Origin: Bryobacterales bacterium
GTDB taxonomy: Bacteria > Acidobacteriota > Terriglobia > Bryobacterales > Bryobacteraceae
Assembly: GCA_020846745.1 (NCBI GenBank)
Contig: JADLDI010000077.1
Location: 1-64,000 of the forward strand
Length of the DNA stretch: 64,000 nucleotides
Direction of reading: 5' to 3'
Under the pieces are notes generated by a model. The model had not been told where the DNA came from. It saw only the letters and a program-made list of their open reading frames with translations, and made no database searches. A program made the position numbers and the translations under genes. Position 1 is the stretch's first letter; the number at the start of each line of letters is the position of its first letter. Of the stretch, positions 43,458 through 53,014 are shown piece after piece.

Positions 43458-46148
43458 TTACCGGCGGTCGCGGTGCTGTTGCCGTAACACGTTCGGGTCG
43501 TCGATCCGTGGCCCCGGTGTTCCGTCCTGTGGTTCCTTTGCCTTGGCCGGATCGAACACATCGAGCGGCACGGGTTTCTTCTCGTAAGGCGTCATGTCCG
43601 GGTCTAACTGGAAGCAATCGGCCAAATCGGCGGCCGCCGCGTCAAACAGGTTCAACGGAGGCAGGCCCAGCAACCGGAACGCTGTCTTCAAAAGTCCGGG
43701 GAAACTCGAGTTGACGTGCGAAACGTAGTTGCGCTTCGCGTACGGGCTGATCGCGAAGAACAAAGTCCGGTGAGAATCGATGTGGTCGACGCCACCCTGT
43801 GCATCGTCTTCCGTCACCAGGATCGCCATCTTCGGCCACCATTTCGATTTCGATAGATATTCGACAATCCGTCCGAGCGCATAATCGTTATCCGCCACAT
43901 AACTCGCCGCGAACGGATAGCCGTCGTCCGGCCGTGCCTTGGCCATGTGATCGTTTGGCAGGTGGATGTAGAGTAGCCGTGGTAACTCGGCGCCGGTCTT
44001 CCCGTATAACTCTTCCATCTCATTGATGAACTGTGTAGCCCGGAACTGATCCGGGATATTCATGTTGTAGTTGGGGTATTTGCGCGAGGTGTTCCGGTAG
44101 AGCGGATCGGGCATCGGTACGTTGGTGAGATATCGCGCCCCGGTCGGCTTCAGCCCTTCGCCTTCATCCGCCCCCGCTAATTCAAAGCCTTCGCCGAAAT
44201 TGCGAAATGTAACCTTATGCCGTTCCAGATGATGCCATAGGGCGCCGGCTTCCAACTGCTCCTCGGGGTGGACCGACGAGTTACTGCCGGGAAACAGCAG
44301 CCGCCCCGGCGCGGTGGCCGGCATGCGGAAATCTTTCTGCCCGGCGTAAGCCGCCATCAAGGTCGACTCCGTCCAGGCATTCGGATACACGCCCACCAAC
44401 CAGTGATGGCCATCGACGCTTACTTCCGAATCGGCATAAAAGTTATCCGAAATCGCGAACTGCTGTGCGAGCGCATGGTGATTAGGCGTTACACTTACGC
44501 CCCGAATCGCGAGCCGTGTCTGCAACTCGCCCGGACCCGATGTAATTATTCCGAACTTCCCAAACCGTGCCAATATCGGCAGCCCGGCGACGGCGCCATT
44601 GGACGCCTGTTCAATGTCGCCTAATACTTCATCGAAGGTCCGGTTCTCCTTCACGATGATCACGACGTGCTGAATCTCTTTGGGCAGCGGCGCGGCCGGT
44701 TCCTTCTGCGGTAGTAGTCCGTTGTTATACAAGACCTGGGCTGTGAGCTTGCCCATGTCCGCCTTCTCGGGCATGACGAACGATGAAACCGACCCGCGCC
44801 GCATCTCGCCTTGGAACGATCCGCGGATCGGACCGCCGCGGCCGGCGTTCGGTCCTGTACCGGACCCCTTGGCGCAGGTGACATACACGGTGGCGTCTTT
44901 CACCACCACGCGCGTCGGGAACCAGGCAGTGGGCAATAACGCGAGCGGCTGCATCGCTGCGAGGTCTATAACAGCGATGGCGTTGATGCCGGCGCAGGCC
45001 ACCAGGAGCCAGTTATTCTGAGGATAGTAATAGGACCCAACGGGCAGCAGGCCGCGATAGGCCTCTAACCCCGGTATCCGCAGTACGATCTCTTTCTCCA
45101 CCTTACCCGTGAGCGCGCTGATCACGGTGATCGAGTCATTGTGCCCGTTCGAAACAAAAACGTGGTCTTTCGTGGCCGTGATTCCCGATGGACTGCTGCC
45201 TCCCAGGCTCCGCGGAAACGGCGTTCCGGTGGGTACAAACGCCTCCACCTGCAACCGCGCCGGATCTTCCACATTCACGATGGCCACCGTGTTGGCCTCT
45301 GCGGCATTGGGACTACCCAACCCCGGGACATCCACCACCACGCCGGCACCAGTCTCTCGTTGCGCCCCGCGAACAGCTTCTTCCGACGGGAACCCGAACG
45401 CCGGGAAGGGGAGCCCGGTCGCGCGCGCCTGTTTGGGGTCGGCGCCAGGAATGGGTTTGTACTCGAACATTCCGAGGTTTGTGACATACAGGCGCCTGCC
45501 GTCAGGCGACAGCGCCACGGCGAACGGTAACCGGCCCACGCGTACAGAACCAGCCACTTTACGAGCCCGCGTATCGATCGCGGCGACCCGGAAGTTCGCC
45601 TGGTCTACGACATACAACCGCCGCCGCTCGCGGTCGAACACCATGTCGCCTGTATAGGAGTCTTTGTAGCCGTCCACATTCAGGTCGTAAATGCGCTTCC
45701 GCGCGCCGGTTTGCGCGTCGAGGTGCCGCACGCGGCCCGAATTGCCTTCGGACGCGAACAGGTTATCGTCGTCCTCAAAGGCCAGCCCCATGAAGACGCT
45801 GCGCCAGTCGGCATCATCGTCACCCTGCTCTTCTTCTTTGTTCTTCGGAAGCACGCGGCTGCGCAGCCGCCAGCCTTCTTTCGTTTTCTGGATGGTCGTG
45901 AGCGCGAATCGTCCCGGACCGCCATCCGCCGTCGCCACGATCGTCCCTTTCGGATTCACCGCCAGCCCGAAGGGTCCCGGCCCGGTGAAATACTGCTTAC
46001 CTAAAGGCGTAATCGCTCGACCGCCGGGCAGGATGCTGGGCGCTCCCGGCCTACGCGCGGCGGGACGATCCTCTGCGGGCGGACGGTAATCGGCGGCCGC
46101 AGCGAGCATTGATGTAAGCACAGCCAAGATGGCCGCGAAAATGAACAT
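43458..46148 (-). CDS. Secreted YVTN-propeller plus phosphoesterase (phospholipase C-type)
   Basis: This 896-residue protein has a signal peptide (1-18). A YVTN/lactonase-like beta-propeller spans about 45-455 (GLAVNPKGTIVATAD, ALSPDGRRLYVTNLG). A phosphoesterase domain of the alkaline-phosphatase superfamily follows (about 475-860), opening with HVVIIVKENRTFDEVLGD and including NFYADSEVSVDGHHW and LVTEDDAQGGVDHIDSHRT. The latter hold the metal-binding Asp/His residues of acidic phosphatases and phospholipase C. It probably releases phosphate from extracellular lipids or esters. The propeller-phosphoesterase fusion is known in soil bacteria. Confidence 0.82.
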   Translation of the reverse strand: MFIFAAILAVLTSMLAAAADYRPPAEDRPAARRPGAPSILPGGRAITPLGKQYFTGPGPFGLAVNPKGTIVATADGGPGRFALTTIQKTKEGWRLRSRVLPKNKEEEQGDDDADWRSVFMGLAFEDDDNLFASEGNSGRVRHLDAQTGARKRIYDLNVDGYKDSYTGDMVFDRERRRLYVVDQANFRVAAIDTRARKVAGSVRVGRLPFAVALSPDGRRLYVTNLGMFEYKPIPGADPKQARATGLPFPAFGFPSEEAVRGAQRETGAGVVVDVPGLGSPNAAEANTVAIVNVEDPARLQVEAFVPTGTPFPRSLGGSSPSGITATKDHVFVSNGHNDSITVISALTGKVEKEIVLRIPGLEAYRGLLPVGSYYYPQNNWLLVACAGINAIAVIDLAAMQPLALLPTAWFPTRVVVKDATVYVTCAKGSGTGPNAGRGGPIRGSFQGEMRRGSVSSFVMPEKADMGKLTAQVLYNNGLLPQKEPAAPLPKEIQHVVIIVKENRTFDEVLGDIEQASNGAVAGLPILARFGKFGIITSGPGELQTRLAIRGVSVTPNHHALAQQFAISDNFYADSEVSVDGHHWLVGVYPNAWTESTLMAAYAGQKDFRMPATAPGRLLFPGSNSSVHPEEQLEAGALWHHLERHKVTFRNFGEGFELAGADEGEGLKPTGARYLTNVPMPDPLYRNTSRKYPNYNMNIPDQFRATQFINEMEELYGKTGAELPRLLYIHLPNDHMAKARPDDGYPFAASYVADNDYALGRIVEYLSKSKWWPKMAILVTEDDAQGGVDHIDSHRTLFFAISPYAKRNYVSHVNSSFPGLLKTAFRLLGLPPLNLFDAAAADLADCFQLDPDMTPYEKKPVPLDVFDPAKAKEPQDGTPGPRIDDPNVLRQQHRDRR

Positions 46149-46212
46149 CTAGCAACATGATATCGGGCCAGGCGCGCGGCGGGAGGGCGCCGGCGTGGAG
46201 AGTTCGTGTTTC

Positions 46213-46266
46213 AGGCCAAATCGCATTCCGGGGATTCTTTCTCACGCCCTTGCGGTCGCGGCTCGG
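46213..46266. repeat. Composite intergenic repeat, copy C (tail block only)
   Basis: AGGCCAAATCGCATTC, GGGGATTCTTTCTCACGCCC and TTGCGGTCGCGGCTCGG match the tail block of copies A and D with a few substitutions. The head blocks are missing. It lies in the 118-bp gap before the S41 protease stop codon. Confidence 0.65.
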
Positions 46267-48033
46267 TTACTGACGGGAGGCGGTGACCAGATCGCCGATA
46301 ATTTTCGAGAACGATTCCACATACGGCGTGCCCGACCGGAGGAGATTATCCAGAGTCATATAATCCACTTGGATATCCGGCCGCACACCAATATTCTCGA
46401 TAAACCGGGAGTCGGGGAAATCGGCGGTTTTTACGGTACGCGGCCGCATCATCATTGATTGCGTCACGGTTGCCGTGGCCTCCGAGTAGAAGCCCACGTT
46501 AAATTCGGAAACGTTGCCGCCCGCACCCGCGGTACGCCAACCGACCAGCGGACCACGCCCGGCATCCTGCATCAACGCCGCGAAAACATCGCCCGCGGAG
46601 GTGGTGAACTCGTCCGTCAACACAATCAAGGGCTTGTCGTAGACGAACGGCCGGCCGGAGTTGTCGCGGGCGACGTCACGCTCGAAATTCTCGGTACAGA
46701 ACGGGAGCGGTCCCGTATCACCGCGATTGTTCTTCAGAGCATCTTCGATCGCATCCACATACGCCTGTAACAGATCGATCTGCCATTGCTCCGCACCGGC
46801 TGCCTTGGCCTGCTCGAGGGAGGAGTAGAAGTCGTTCGCCCAGGAGACGGTAGCACGGACCGAGAATCCCATGCTTGTGAAGCCGTTGGGATTCAATCGC
46901 GTCATATACTCCTCGGCCAGGCATCCGTATCCGCCCGGATTGCGCATGACGTCGATCACCAGCCCGTCGGTACTGGTTCGGAAAAAAGCGATCTCCCGAT
47001 CGAACTGCGACAGCGCAGTCGAGATATCGGAAGGAATGAAGTTCGGAATCCGCATGAACCCAATGGTGTAGTCGCCTACTTTGAAGGTTCCCGTATAGAA
47101 GTAGTCAGCTGAGCTTCGCCCCAGCCTTTGTGTGAAGTTGGGGATGGTAAAGATCGGAGTCTTACTGCCAAAACCACGAAGAGCACGAGACTTGCCGCTG
47201 TTCACCATGTTTCGGGCGATGGACATCCATGCCTTGGAATAAGTCGGGAAGTTCGCATATCTCGAAACGACTACGGGAGCGTCGCCGGCAACCGCGGGGC
47301 TGTCCACAGCCGGCTCTTCCGCCGGGGTCTCCTCTGCTCCGTCCGTCTGCACGTTCGCTGAAGGCATCGGTACAGGTCCATTGGCAGTCAGCGCACGGCC
47401 TCGCTTGTTCCACTTCAGGTTGTAAGTCTCGACATTCCCATCACGCCGCCGAATCACCCATTCCGATGTTTCACCGAGTGTTCCGGCCGACGGAACGATT
47501 GCTTGCACCCGGACTCCCAGATCGTGCGCGACCCACCGGGCAGTGGACCGCTCGTTCGCAAACGCTTCGAATTTCCTAAATGCGTCGACCCACTCGGCGG
47601 GCGATTTGCCGTCGATCGCCACCACTTCGTCGCCGACCTCGAACGGATATTGCGTGCGCGGCAGCAGAGTCCTGCTGATGTCGTCGATAACGTACTTGCC
47701 TTCGTAGATATCAATCCGGAGACCCGTATCGGCTACGAAGCTGCTCGGCACGGTAAAGGCGGAGTGAGCATCGTTCAGACTGGCAACGTATTCCAGGCAA
47801 ATTTCATAAAACGCGAGATCGTCTTTGGTCCGGTTGATTCTCTCAACCCATGGCTTGAGATTAAATAAGTCGTACTTATAAGTTTCCAGTTTCCAGCCAT
47901 ACGGCGCGTACTGCTTTGCATATAACGCCGCAAGTTGTTGGAAATCAGTGACCTTCTGGGCCGTAGTAAGTTGGCCGAAAGCAGGTAGGGTGGCCGAAAG
48001 TAAAGCAAGCGCACCCGTCAAAAACAAACGCAT
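46267..48033 (-). CDS. S41-family C-terminal processing-type protease
   Basis: This 588-residue exported protein has a signal peptide (1-20). A helical N-terminal region is followed by a PDZ-like domain (about 120-200, around PFEVGDEVVAIDGKSPAEW). The S41 peptidase core is at about 320-560, with FMRIPNF, DVMRNPGGYG and VLTDEFTTSAGDVFAALM; Ser479 in TTSAG is the likely nucleophile. It contains a Pro/Ala/Glu-rich insert (about 235-255). The family cleaves C-termini of periplasmic proteins; large versions may degrade peptides. GGAGG precedes the ATG. Confidence 0.82.
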   Translation of the reverse strand: MRLFLTGALALLSATLPAFGQLTTAQKVTDFQQLAALYAKQYAPYGWKLETYKYDLFNLKPWVERINRTKDDLAFYEICLEYVASLNDAHSAFTVPSSFVADTGLRIDIYEGKYVIDDISRTLLPRTQYPFEVGDEVVAIDGKSPAEWVDAFRKFEAFANERSTARWVAHDLGVRVQAIVPSAGTLGETSEWVIRRRDGNVETYNLKWNKRGRALTANGPVPMPSANVQTDGAEETPAEEPAVDSPAVAGDAPVVVSRYANFPTYSKAWMSIARNMVNSGKSRALRGFGSKTPIFTIPNFTQRLGRSSADYFYTGTFKVGDYTIGFMRIPNFIPSDISTALSQFDREIAFFRTSTDGLVIDVMRNPGGYGCLAEEYMTRLNPNGFTSMGFSVRATVSWANDFYSSLEQAKAAGAEQWQIDLLQAYVDAIEDALKNNRGDTGPLPFCTENFERDVARDNSGRPFVYDKPLIVLTDEFTTSAGDVFAALMQDAGRGPLVGWRTAGAGGNVSEFNVGFYSEATATVTQSMMMRPRTVKTADFPDSRFIENIGVRPDIQVDYMTLDNLLRSGTPYVESFSKIIGDLVTASRQ

Positions 48034-48052
48034 GGGCGACCTCCAAAAGACA

Positions 48053-48080
48053 ACACTAACGCGGATCTCGCCATTGTCAA
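48053..48080 (-). promoter_or_regulatory. Candidate promoter of the S41 protease gene
   Basis: On the minus strand a perfect TTGACA (48080-48075) is followed after 16 bp by TAGTGT (48058-48053). A leader with GGAGG precedes the ATG at 48033. The -35 is consensus; the -10 is weak. Confidence 0.5.
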
Positions 48081-48165
48081 GAGACAGATGATGAGAAAAT
48101 CAGTAGACAATAGATAGGAATATCTGAAACTTCAGGCGGTTGCGCGCCCGATCCCCAGGGCGTCT

Positions 48166-48984
48166 TTAGTCTTCGATCGAAATGGAAGGCCCGCCCTGGC
48201 TTGCTACCTGATCCGCACGCGCAGCCACCCCACGCGCGAGTTCCAGAAACTTTTCGTCGCCGGCCCAGGCCACCGGATTGCCACTATCTCCGCCGATGCG
48301 GATGGCAGGATCGAGCGGCAACTCGCCCAAGTAGTGGGCATCCATGGCGTTGGCGGTCTTCTTGCCGCCACCCGTTCCAAACACGTCGACGCGTTCCTTC
48401 GACTGTGGAGCGATCAGGTAACTCATGTTCTCGACAATCCCGAGGATCTCAACCCTCACCTGGCGGAACATATTGATTGCTTTGCGCGCATCCTCGAGTG
48501 AAACATCAGAGGGGGTAGTAACAACGACCGCACCCGTGATCAGGGTGGTTTGAATGAGCGAGAGCGCCACGTCGCCGGTTCCGGGCGGAAGGTCGATTAC
48601 CAAAAAGTCCAGTTCGCCCCATTCCACTCCACGCAGAAACTGCTGAATGACGCTGTGCAGCATGGGCCCGCGCCAAACGAGCGGTTTATCCCCGGGATTG
48701 AGAAAGCCCATCGACATGAGCTTGACACCGTCCCGCTCTAATGGAACGATCCGGTTACCCATGGCAAACGGCTGTTCGTGCACCCCCATCATGAGCGGAA
48801 CATTGGGTCCATAAACGTCCGCATCCAGCAACCCGACGCGGTAGCCGAGTTTGCCGAGCGAGATGGCCACGTTGACGGCGACGGTGGTTTTGCCCACGCC
48901 GCCTTTGCCGCTTCCGACCGCAACGACATATTTCACACCTGGAATCTGCTGTTTTGGCGGTTCTGCCGCCCCCTGTGGATGCAT
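48166..48984 (-). CDS. apbC: Mrp/ApbC-type Fe-S carrier ATPase
   Basis: This 272-residue P-loop ATPase of the Mrp/NBP35 family carries the deviant Walker A GKGGVGKT at 26-33, the switch region DADVYGPNVPLMMG, and DLPPGTGDVALS. It would help assemble or deliver iron-sulfur clusters in the cytoplasm. The N-terminal MIP18/DUF59 domain of longer homologues is absent. Where many family members have a CPxC pair after ENMSY, this protein reads ENMSYLIAPQSKERVDVFG, with no cysteine. It is divergent from the YheT-like gene (80 bp between starts). Confidence 0.85.
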   Translation of the reverse strand: MHPQGAAEPPKQQIPGVKYVVAVGSGKGGVGKTTVAVNVAISLGKLGYRVGLLDADVYGPNVPLMMGVHEQPFAMGNRIVPLERDGVKLMSMGFLNPGDKPLVWRGPMLHSVIQQFLRGVEWGELDFLVIDLPPGTGDVALSLIQTTLITGAVVVTTPSDVSLEDARKAINMFRQVRVEILGIVENMSYLIAPQSKERVDVFGTGGGKKTANAMDAHYLGELPLDPAIRIGGDSGNPVAWAGDEKFLELARGVAARADQVASQGGPSISIED

Positions 48985-49064
48985 CTGCTTCCAGTGTAAA
49001 GGAGGTTGCCGCTATCCTTTGTAAGTAGTGGAGGCTTCCGCCGGAAGGGGGAGGCTCAAAGGCT

Positions 49065-50027
49065 TTGAAGAACCCGTTTCGACCCTTATTCCGCAACGCA
49101 CATCTGTCGACAATCGTGTCGTCGTACTGGCCGCGCCAGATAGACGAGTTGAAGTATCCGGTAGAGGCGAAGTTGTTCCGGCCGGAACCCGATGTACAAG
49201 TGCTCATACACCGCCAGCAGCCAGCGGGTGAAGCTATCGGCGACGTGATTCTGGTGCATGGCTTGGAAGGCTCGTCCGATTCGCCCTACATGCGCAGCAT
49301 GGCGCAGACGCTGCTTGATTCGGGCTTCGCAACGCACCGCATGAACATCCGCACTTGTGGCGGTACCGAATTTCTGTGCAACACTTTCTATCACGCCGGG
49401 CTGACGACGGATATCTTCGCCTACCTGATGGACCTCGACCGGCGCCGGCGCACACCAGCTTGGCTGATCGGGTATTCACTGGGCGGCAACATGGTGCTGA
49501 AACTCGCGGGTGAGATGGAAGACGATGCCCTGCGCGTGCTGGCCGGCGTATGCGCCGTCTCGGCACCGGTGGACCTGAGGGCATGTACCGAACGCCTGGA
49601 CAAACGGTCGAACTGGATCTACCAATGGCACTTCCTCCGGAGCATGCGCCGCCGGCTCAAACTGCGGCGGCAAGTGCTTGAAGGAACGTTGCGCGATGCA
49701 GGCGAGAAGTTCAAATCAGTTTACGACTTCGACGATAAGATCACCGGACCGGCATTTGGGTTCCGCGATGCGGGCCAGTACTATGAGACACAGTCCGCGG
49801 TACGGTTCACGCATCGTATCCGCGTACCCACTTTCGTGATTGCCGCCCAAGACGATCCGCTCATCCCACCGCAGGTGTACGATCCACTCAGCCAGAATCC
49901 TTACATCGACGTACGCCTCACTGAACACGGCGGACATATCGGCTTTCTGGCGCGGAACGGATACCGGCACTGGGTAGACGAGGCGGTGCGCGATTGGATG
50001 TTGGCCCGCCTCGCCGAAACTGGTTAG
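49065..50027 (+). CDS. YheT-family alpha/beta hydrolase
   Basis: This 320-residue hydrolase starts at TTG 49065 with a purine-rich GGGGAGG about 10 nt upstream. It follows the YheT/ABHD1-3 pattern: an N-terminal NAHLSTIVSSYWPR, then VILVHGLEGSSDSPYMRSM, the nucleophile elbow GYSLGGN (Ser138), an acidic residue in AAQDDPLIPP and the histidine in EHGGHIGFL. Probably an esterase acting on lipid-like substrates. It overlaps the convergent receptor gene by 4 bp. Confidence 0.82.
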   Translation: MKNPFRPLFRNAHLSTIVSSYWPRQIDELKYPVEAKLFRPEPDVQVLIHRQQPAGEAIGDVILVHGLEGSSDSPYMRSMAQTLLDSGFATHRMNIRTCGGTEFLCNTFYHAGLTTDIFAYLMDLDRRRRTPAWLIGYSLGGNMVLKLAGEMEDDALRVLAGVCAVSAPVDLRACTERLDKRSNWIYQWHFLRSMRRRLKLRRQVLEGTLRDAGEKFKSVYDFDDKITGPAFGFRDAGQYYETQSAVRFTHRIRVPTFVIAAQDDPLIPPQVYDPLSQNPYIDVRLTEHGGHIGFLARNGYRHWVDEAVRDWMLARLAETG

Positions 50028-52987
50028 AACGTGAACCGGAGCGAAGCTTCCAGCCGGCGATTGCTTGCCGCCGAAGCGCCGCCCGGTCCGCCGAAGCCGG
50101 CAATCGAGAGCGACTGACCGAACAGCGGCGAAGTCAGGTTACCGACGGGTGAAGTCAGGTTCACGTGATTCAACAGGTTGCGCGCCGACAACGATAGCGT
50201 GACGTTGAAGCGTTTGTTCGAGTTGTTCTGACCGAACATGCCGCCGGGACCACCGCCCCCGCGCATGCCGCCCGCGCCAAAGCCGCCGCGCATGCCGCCT
50301 CCGCCACCGCCAGGACCTCCGCCGCCGGGGCCGCCGCGCATACCGCCAAACCCCGGTCCGCGCATTCCGCCTTCCCCGGGCATTCCGCCCTGTGCGGAGG
50401 TGCGCCGTTCGCCGAAGCCCCAGGTGCGTGAGACACGGAGGTTAATCGTGAATTGTCCAGGTCCGCGGCCGTAGTTGCGGGAAATGATGGCGTCGGTCGC
50501 ACTGGGATTCGGATTAAAGACGCCCCAAGGTGTCGCGATTGCGCCCGGCGTAGTCGCCATGGCCAGTGCGGGGCGGTCGTTAAATACGGAATCGCCGTTT
50601 GTATCCCGGCCCGTTGTGATGTTGAACGGCATCCCTGTCGAAGCTACGATGAATGGGCTCCACGAGAGTTTTCCCGGCGATTCGATCATGCCGCCGAGGA
50701 AGACGCGGTGCCGGACATCAAATGCCGAAGGGCCGTATTCGGAGGCAAGGTTGTAGGAATACGCGGGCATGCTGCCGGCCCCATCGGTGTCGCTCTGTGC
50801 CTTCTGTAGAACATAGAAGCCGAACAGTCCGAACCGGCGGCTGAATCGTGTGTTGATGTTGGTGATCAACTGGTTCTGGCGCATCCGGCCCGTCGACTCG
50901 AACTGAAACACGTTCTCCGTTCCGCCAAGGGGACGGGCGCCGTCGGCGAGCGGCGCATTGATGTTACGCGTCCGCAGCATGTGGTTCCCGCGAGAGAACA
51001 CATAGTTGACCGCGACGGTGGTGCTTCGCGGAAGACGGCGTTCGATTCCTAACGCGGTTTGCATGATGGCCGGCGCCAGCAGGCCTTTGTCCGCCACACG
51101 AATGGTTTGTGCCGTCAGCGCCGAAGTGAGCGAAGCTTCGCTTGGAATCGCCGGGAAGAACGTTGGGTTTGTTACGACATATTGCCGTTGCGCTGAACCG
51201 TTGAACCGTAGAGTTTGCAACGTGTAGCTTTCGCCGAACCGGTCGTAGAAGATGCCGAACCCGGCGCGGATTACCGTCTTGGTCTGGCCGCCTTTGGCGG
51301 GCAAACCCCAAGCGATCGACACGCGAGGCGAAGCGTTGCTGTAATCGGCCATGTTCGTCTGCGCTTCGTAACGAAGGCCATAAGACACGGTCAGGTTCGG
51401 GCGCAGGCGCCAATCGTCGAGCGCGAACACTCCTACGTCTATCTGATTGACGGCAGCCAGCGGATCGCCCGCAGCAAGTGTGAATTGCGATGGACCCGCA
51501 CCCAACAGTTGCATCTGCGCCACACTCAATCCCATCGATTGAAACAACAAGGTCCGGCGATAGCGCTCAATCGAGCTGATCGCCATTGTGGTTCCGCCGA
51601 TCGCCTGGTTGTCGCCATCGAGTTCGGGGCCAACGCCGCCCGCGAAAATGTATGTCCCGCCGAAGTTCTGCGGCGAAGTATCCGACAGCCAGGCGCCCCG
51701 AATCCGTCCCCCGAACTTCAGCGTGTGCGAGCCTTTCACCATCGTCGTCAGGTTCGTAACCTCAAAACTGTCGGTGGTGTTTCCCGCAAGCCCGATTTGC
51801 GAACCTCCACCGGTAAACGAATCAAGCACTTGAATCGTAGGAATGGAGTTGTCGGCGTTCTGTGAAAGGTTGTTACGGATAAATTGAAAGCGGGTTTCGT
51901 TGATCGTGGCCGCATTCAAAACCGCGGTTTCCGTCAGTTGGACAGAATGGTGTCCGTTCGCGCTTGAGTAGGCGCGCGAGGGTAGCGAAAACTGACCCAC
52001 CCCTTCATTCTGCTGGTCGGAATTGAACCAACTGTACCTCCCGACCAATGTATTCTTAGGCGTTAGCTGGTAATCGAGCCGCGTGGTGAGAAACGTACGC
52101 CGTTCCGGAGTAATGATCGCCTGCTGGAACGGGGATGGAACCAAGCCGGTATTCAGGATGGTCGCGTTCACGATCGCGTTTTCGTCGATCGCGCGGCGCT
52201 CCACATCGAAGGCGAAGGACGCTTTCTTGTTCACCGGACCCGAAATACTTACGCCATAGAGCCGCGATTGATAGGGTGCACGGGTCGGAGAAAAGGGATT
52301 TCGCGAGTTCATGGACTCGTCCGAAAAATTCATGAACGCGGAACCCCGGAGCCGGTCTGTGCCGGGTTTGGTCAGGATTTCGATCCGGCCGAAGCCCATT
52401 CGATCGTACTCGGCCGAAAAGGGGTTCTGATTGATGCGAACTTCGCGAATCGAGGCTTTCGGAGGAAGGCGCCCGCCCGAAAATCCGTCAATAAAGATCT
52501 GGCCGCCGTTTGGTCCCGCGGCCGGGCCGGCAAGCGCTTGCAGGTCTGAGGCTAACTGGTCAGGGTCGTCGGAAAGCGCATCGAGATCTGTGCCGCGTAG
52601 CACCAATGAACCCGCGTTCTGACTGGGGTCCACCGACACCGTGCCCTGGGTTTCGCTTTGCACGCTGACCGTCTGCGTTTCGAGCATTACGGTGAGCGTC
52701 ACATCCAACGTCGCCGCACCGCTGACATCCACATTAGCGGCTTCAAACGGAGCGAACCCAGGCGTGGCCACGCGCAGCAGGTATTTGCCCGGCGCCAGGT
52801 TTTCGAACTTATATGCGCCGAATTCGCCGGCTTGCGTCGTCCACTCGCGGCCGCCGCCCCGCAATACGACGTTGGCGCCGGGTATTACGGCGTCGGTCGA
52901 GTCTTTGACAGTGCCGCGGAGGCTCGCCGTTTGCTGCGCAGCCGCACACGAACACACCACAAGTAATCCAGCCGGTAAGAGCTTCAT
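50024..52987 (-). CDS. TonB-dependent receptor-like protein with Gly/Met-rich segment
   Basis: This 987-residue Oar-like receptor has a signal peptide (1-18). A carboxypeptidase-regulatory-like domain spans about 22-105 (LRGTVKDSTDAVIPGANV). Its plug differs from the other two receptors here: the LPLNGRN signature is missing, but GGQIFIDGFSGG and IEILTKPGTD remain. The barrel ends in F. Residues about 862-920, close to the C-terminus, are low complexity with repeated GGMRG, GGPGGGG and GGMF units. This would be an extended flexible loop or extra-membrane segment. It is third in an operon after a DUF5666-like protein whose stop is 27 bp upstream. Confidence 0.82.
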   Translation of the reverse strand: MKLLPAGLLVVCSCAAAQQTASLRGTVKDSTDAVIPGANVVLRGGGREWTTQAGEFGAYKFENLAPGKYLLRVATPGFAPFEAANVDVSGAATLDVTLTVMLETQTVSVQSETQGTVSVDPSQNAGSLVLRGTDLDALSDDPDQLASDLQALAGPAAGPNGGQIFIDGFSGGRLPPKASIREVRINQNPFSAEYDRMGFGRIEILTKPGTDRLRGSAFMNFSDESMNSRNPFSPTRAPYQSRLYGVSISGPVNKKASFAFDVERRAIDENAIVNATILNTGLVPSPFQQAIITPERRTFLTTRLDYQLTPKNTLVGRYSWFNSDQQNEGVGQFSLPSRAYSSANGHHSVQLTETAVLNAATINETRFQFIRNNLSQNADNSIPTIQVLDSFTGGGSQIGLAGNTTDSFEVTNLTTMVKGSHTLKFGGRIRGAWLSDTSPQNFGGTYIFAGGVGPELDGDNQAIGGTTMAISSIERYRRTLLFQSMGLSVAQMQLLGAGPSQFTLAAGDPLAAVNQIDVGVFALDDWRLRPNLTVSYGLRYEAQTNMADYSNASPRVSIAWGLPAKGGQTKTVIRAGFGIFYDRFGESYTLQTLRFNGSAQRQYVVTNPTFFPAIPSEASLTSALTAQTIRVADKGLLAPAIMQTALGIERRLPRSTTVAVNYVFSRGNHMLRTRNINAPLADGARPLGGTENVFQFESTGRMRQNQLITNINTRFSRRFGLFGFYVLQKAQSDTDGAGSMPAYSYNLASEYGPSAFDVRHRVFLGGMIESPGKLSWSPFIVASTGMPFNITTGRDTNGDSVFNDRPALAMATTPGAIATPWGVFNPNPSATDAIISRNYGRGPGQFTINLRVSRTWGFGERRTSAQGGMPGEGGMRGPGFGGMRGGPGGGGPGGGGGGMRGGFGAGGMRGGGGPGGMFGQNNSNKRFNVTLSLSARNLLNHVNLTSPVGNLTSPLFGQSLSIAGFGGPGGASAASNRRLEASLRFTF

Positions 52988-53014
52988 TGTTGTTCCCTTC
53001 TGTCTAGGAGATCG

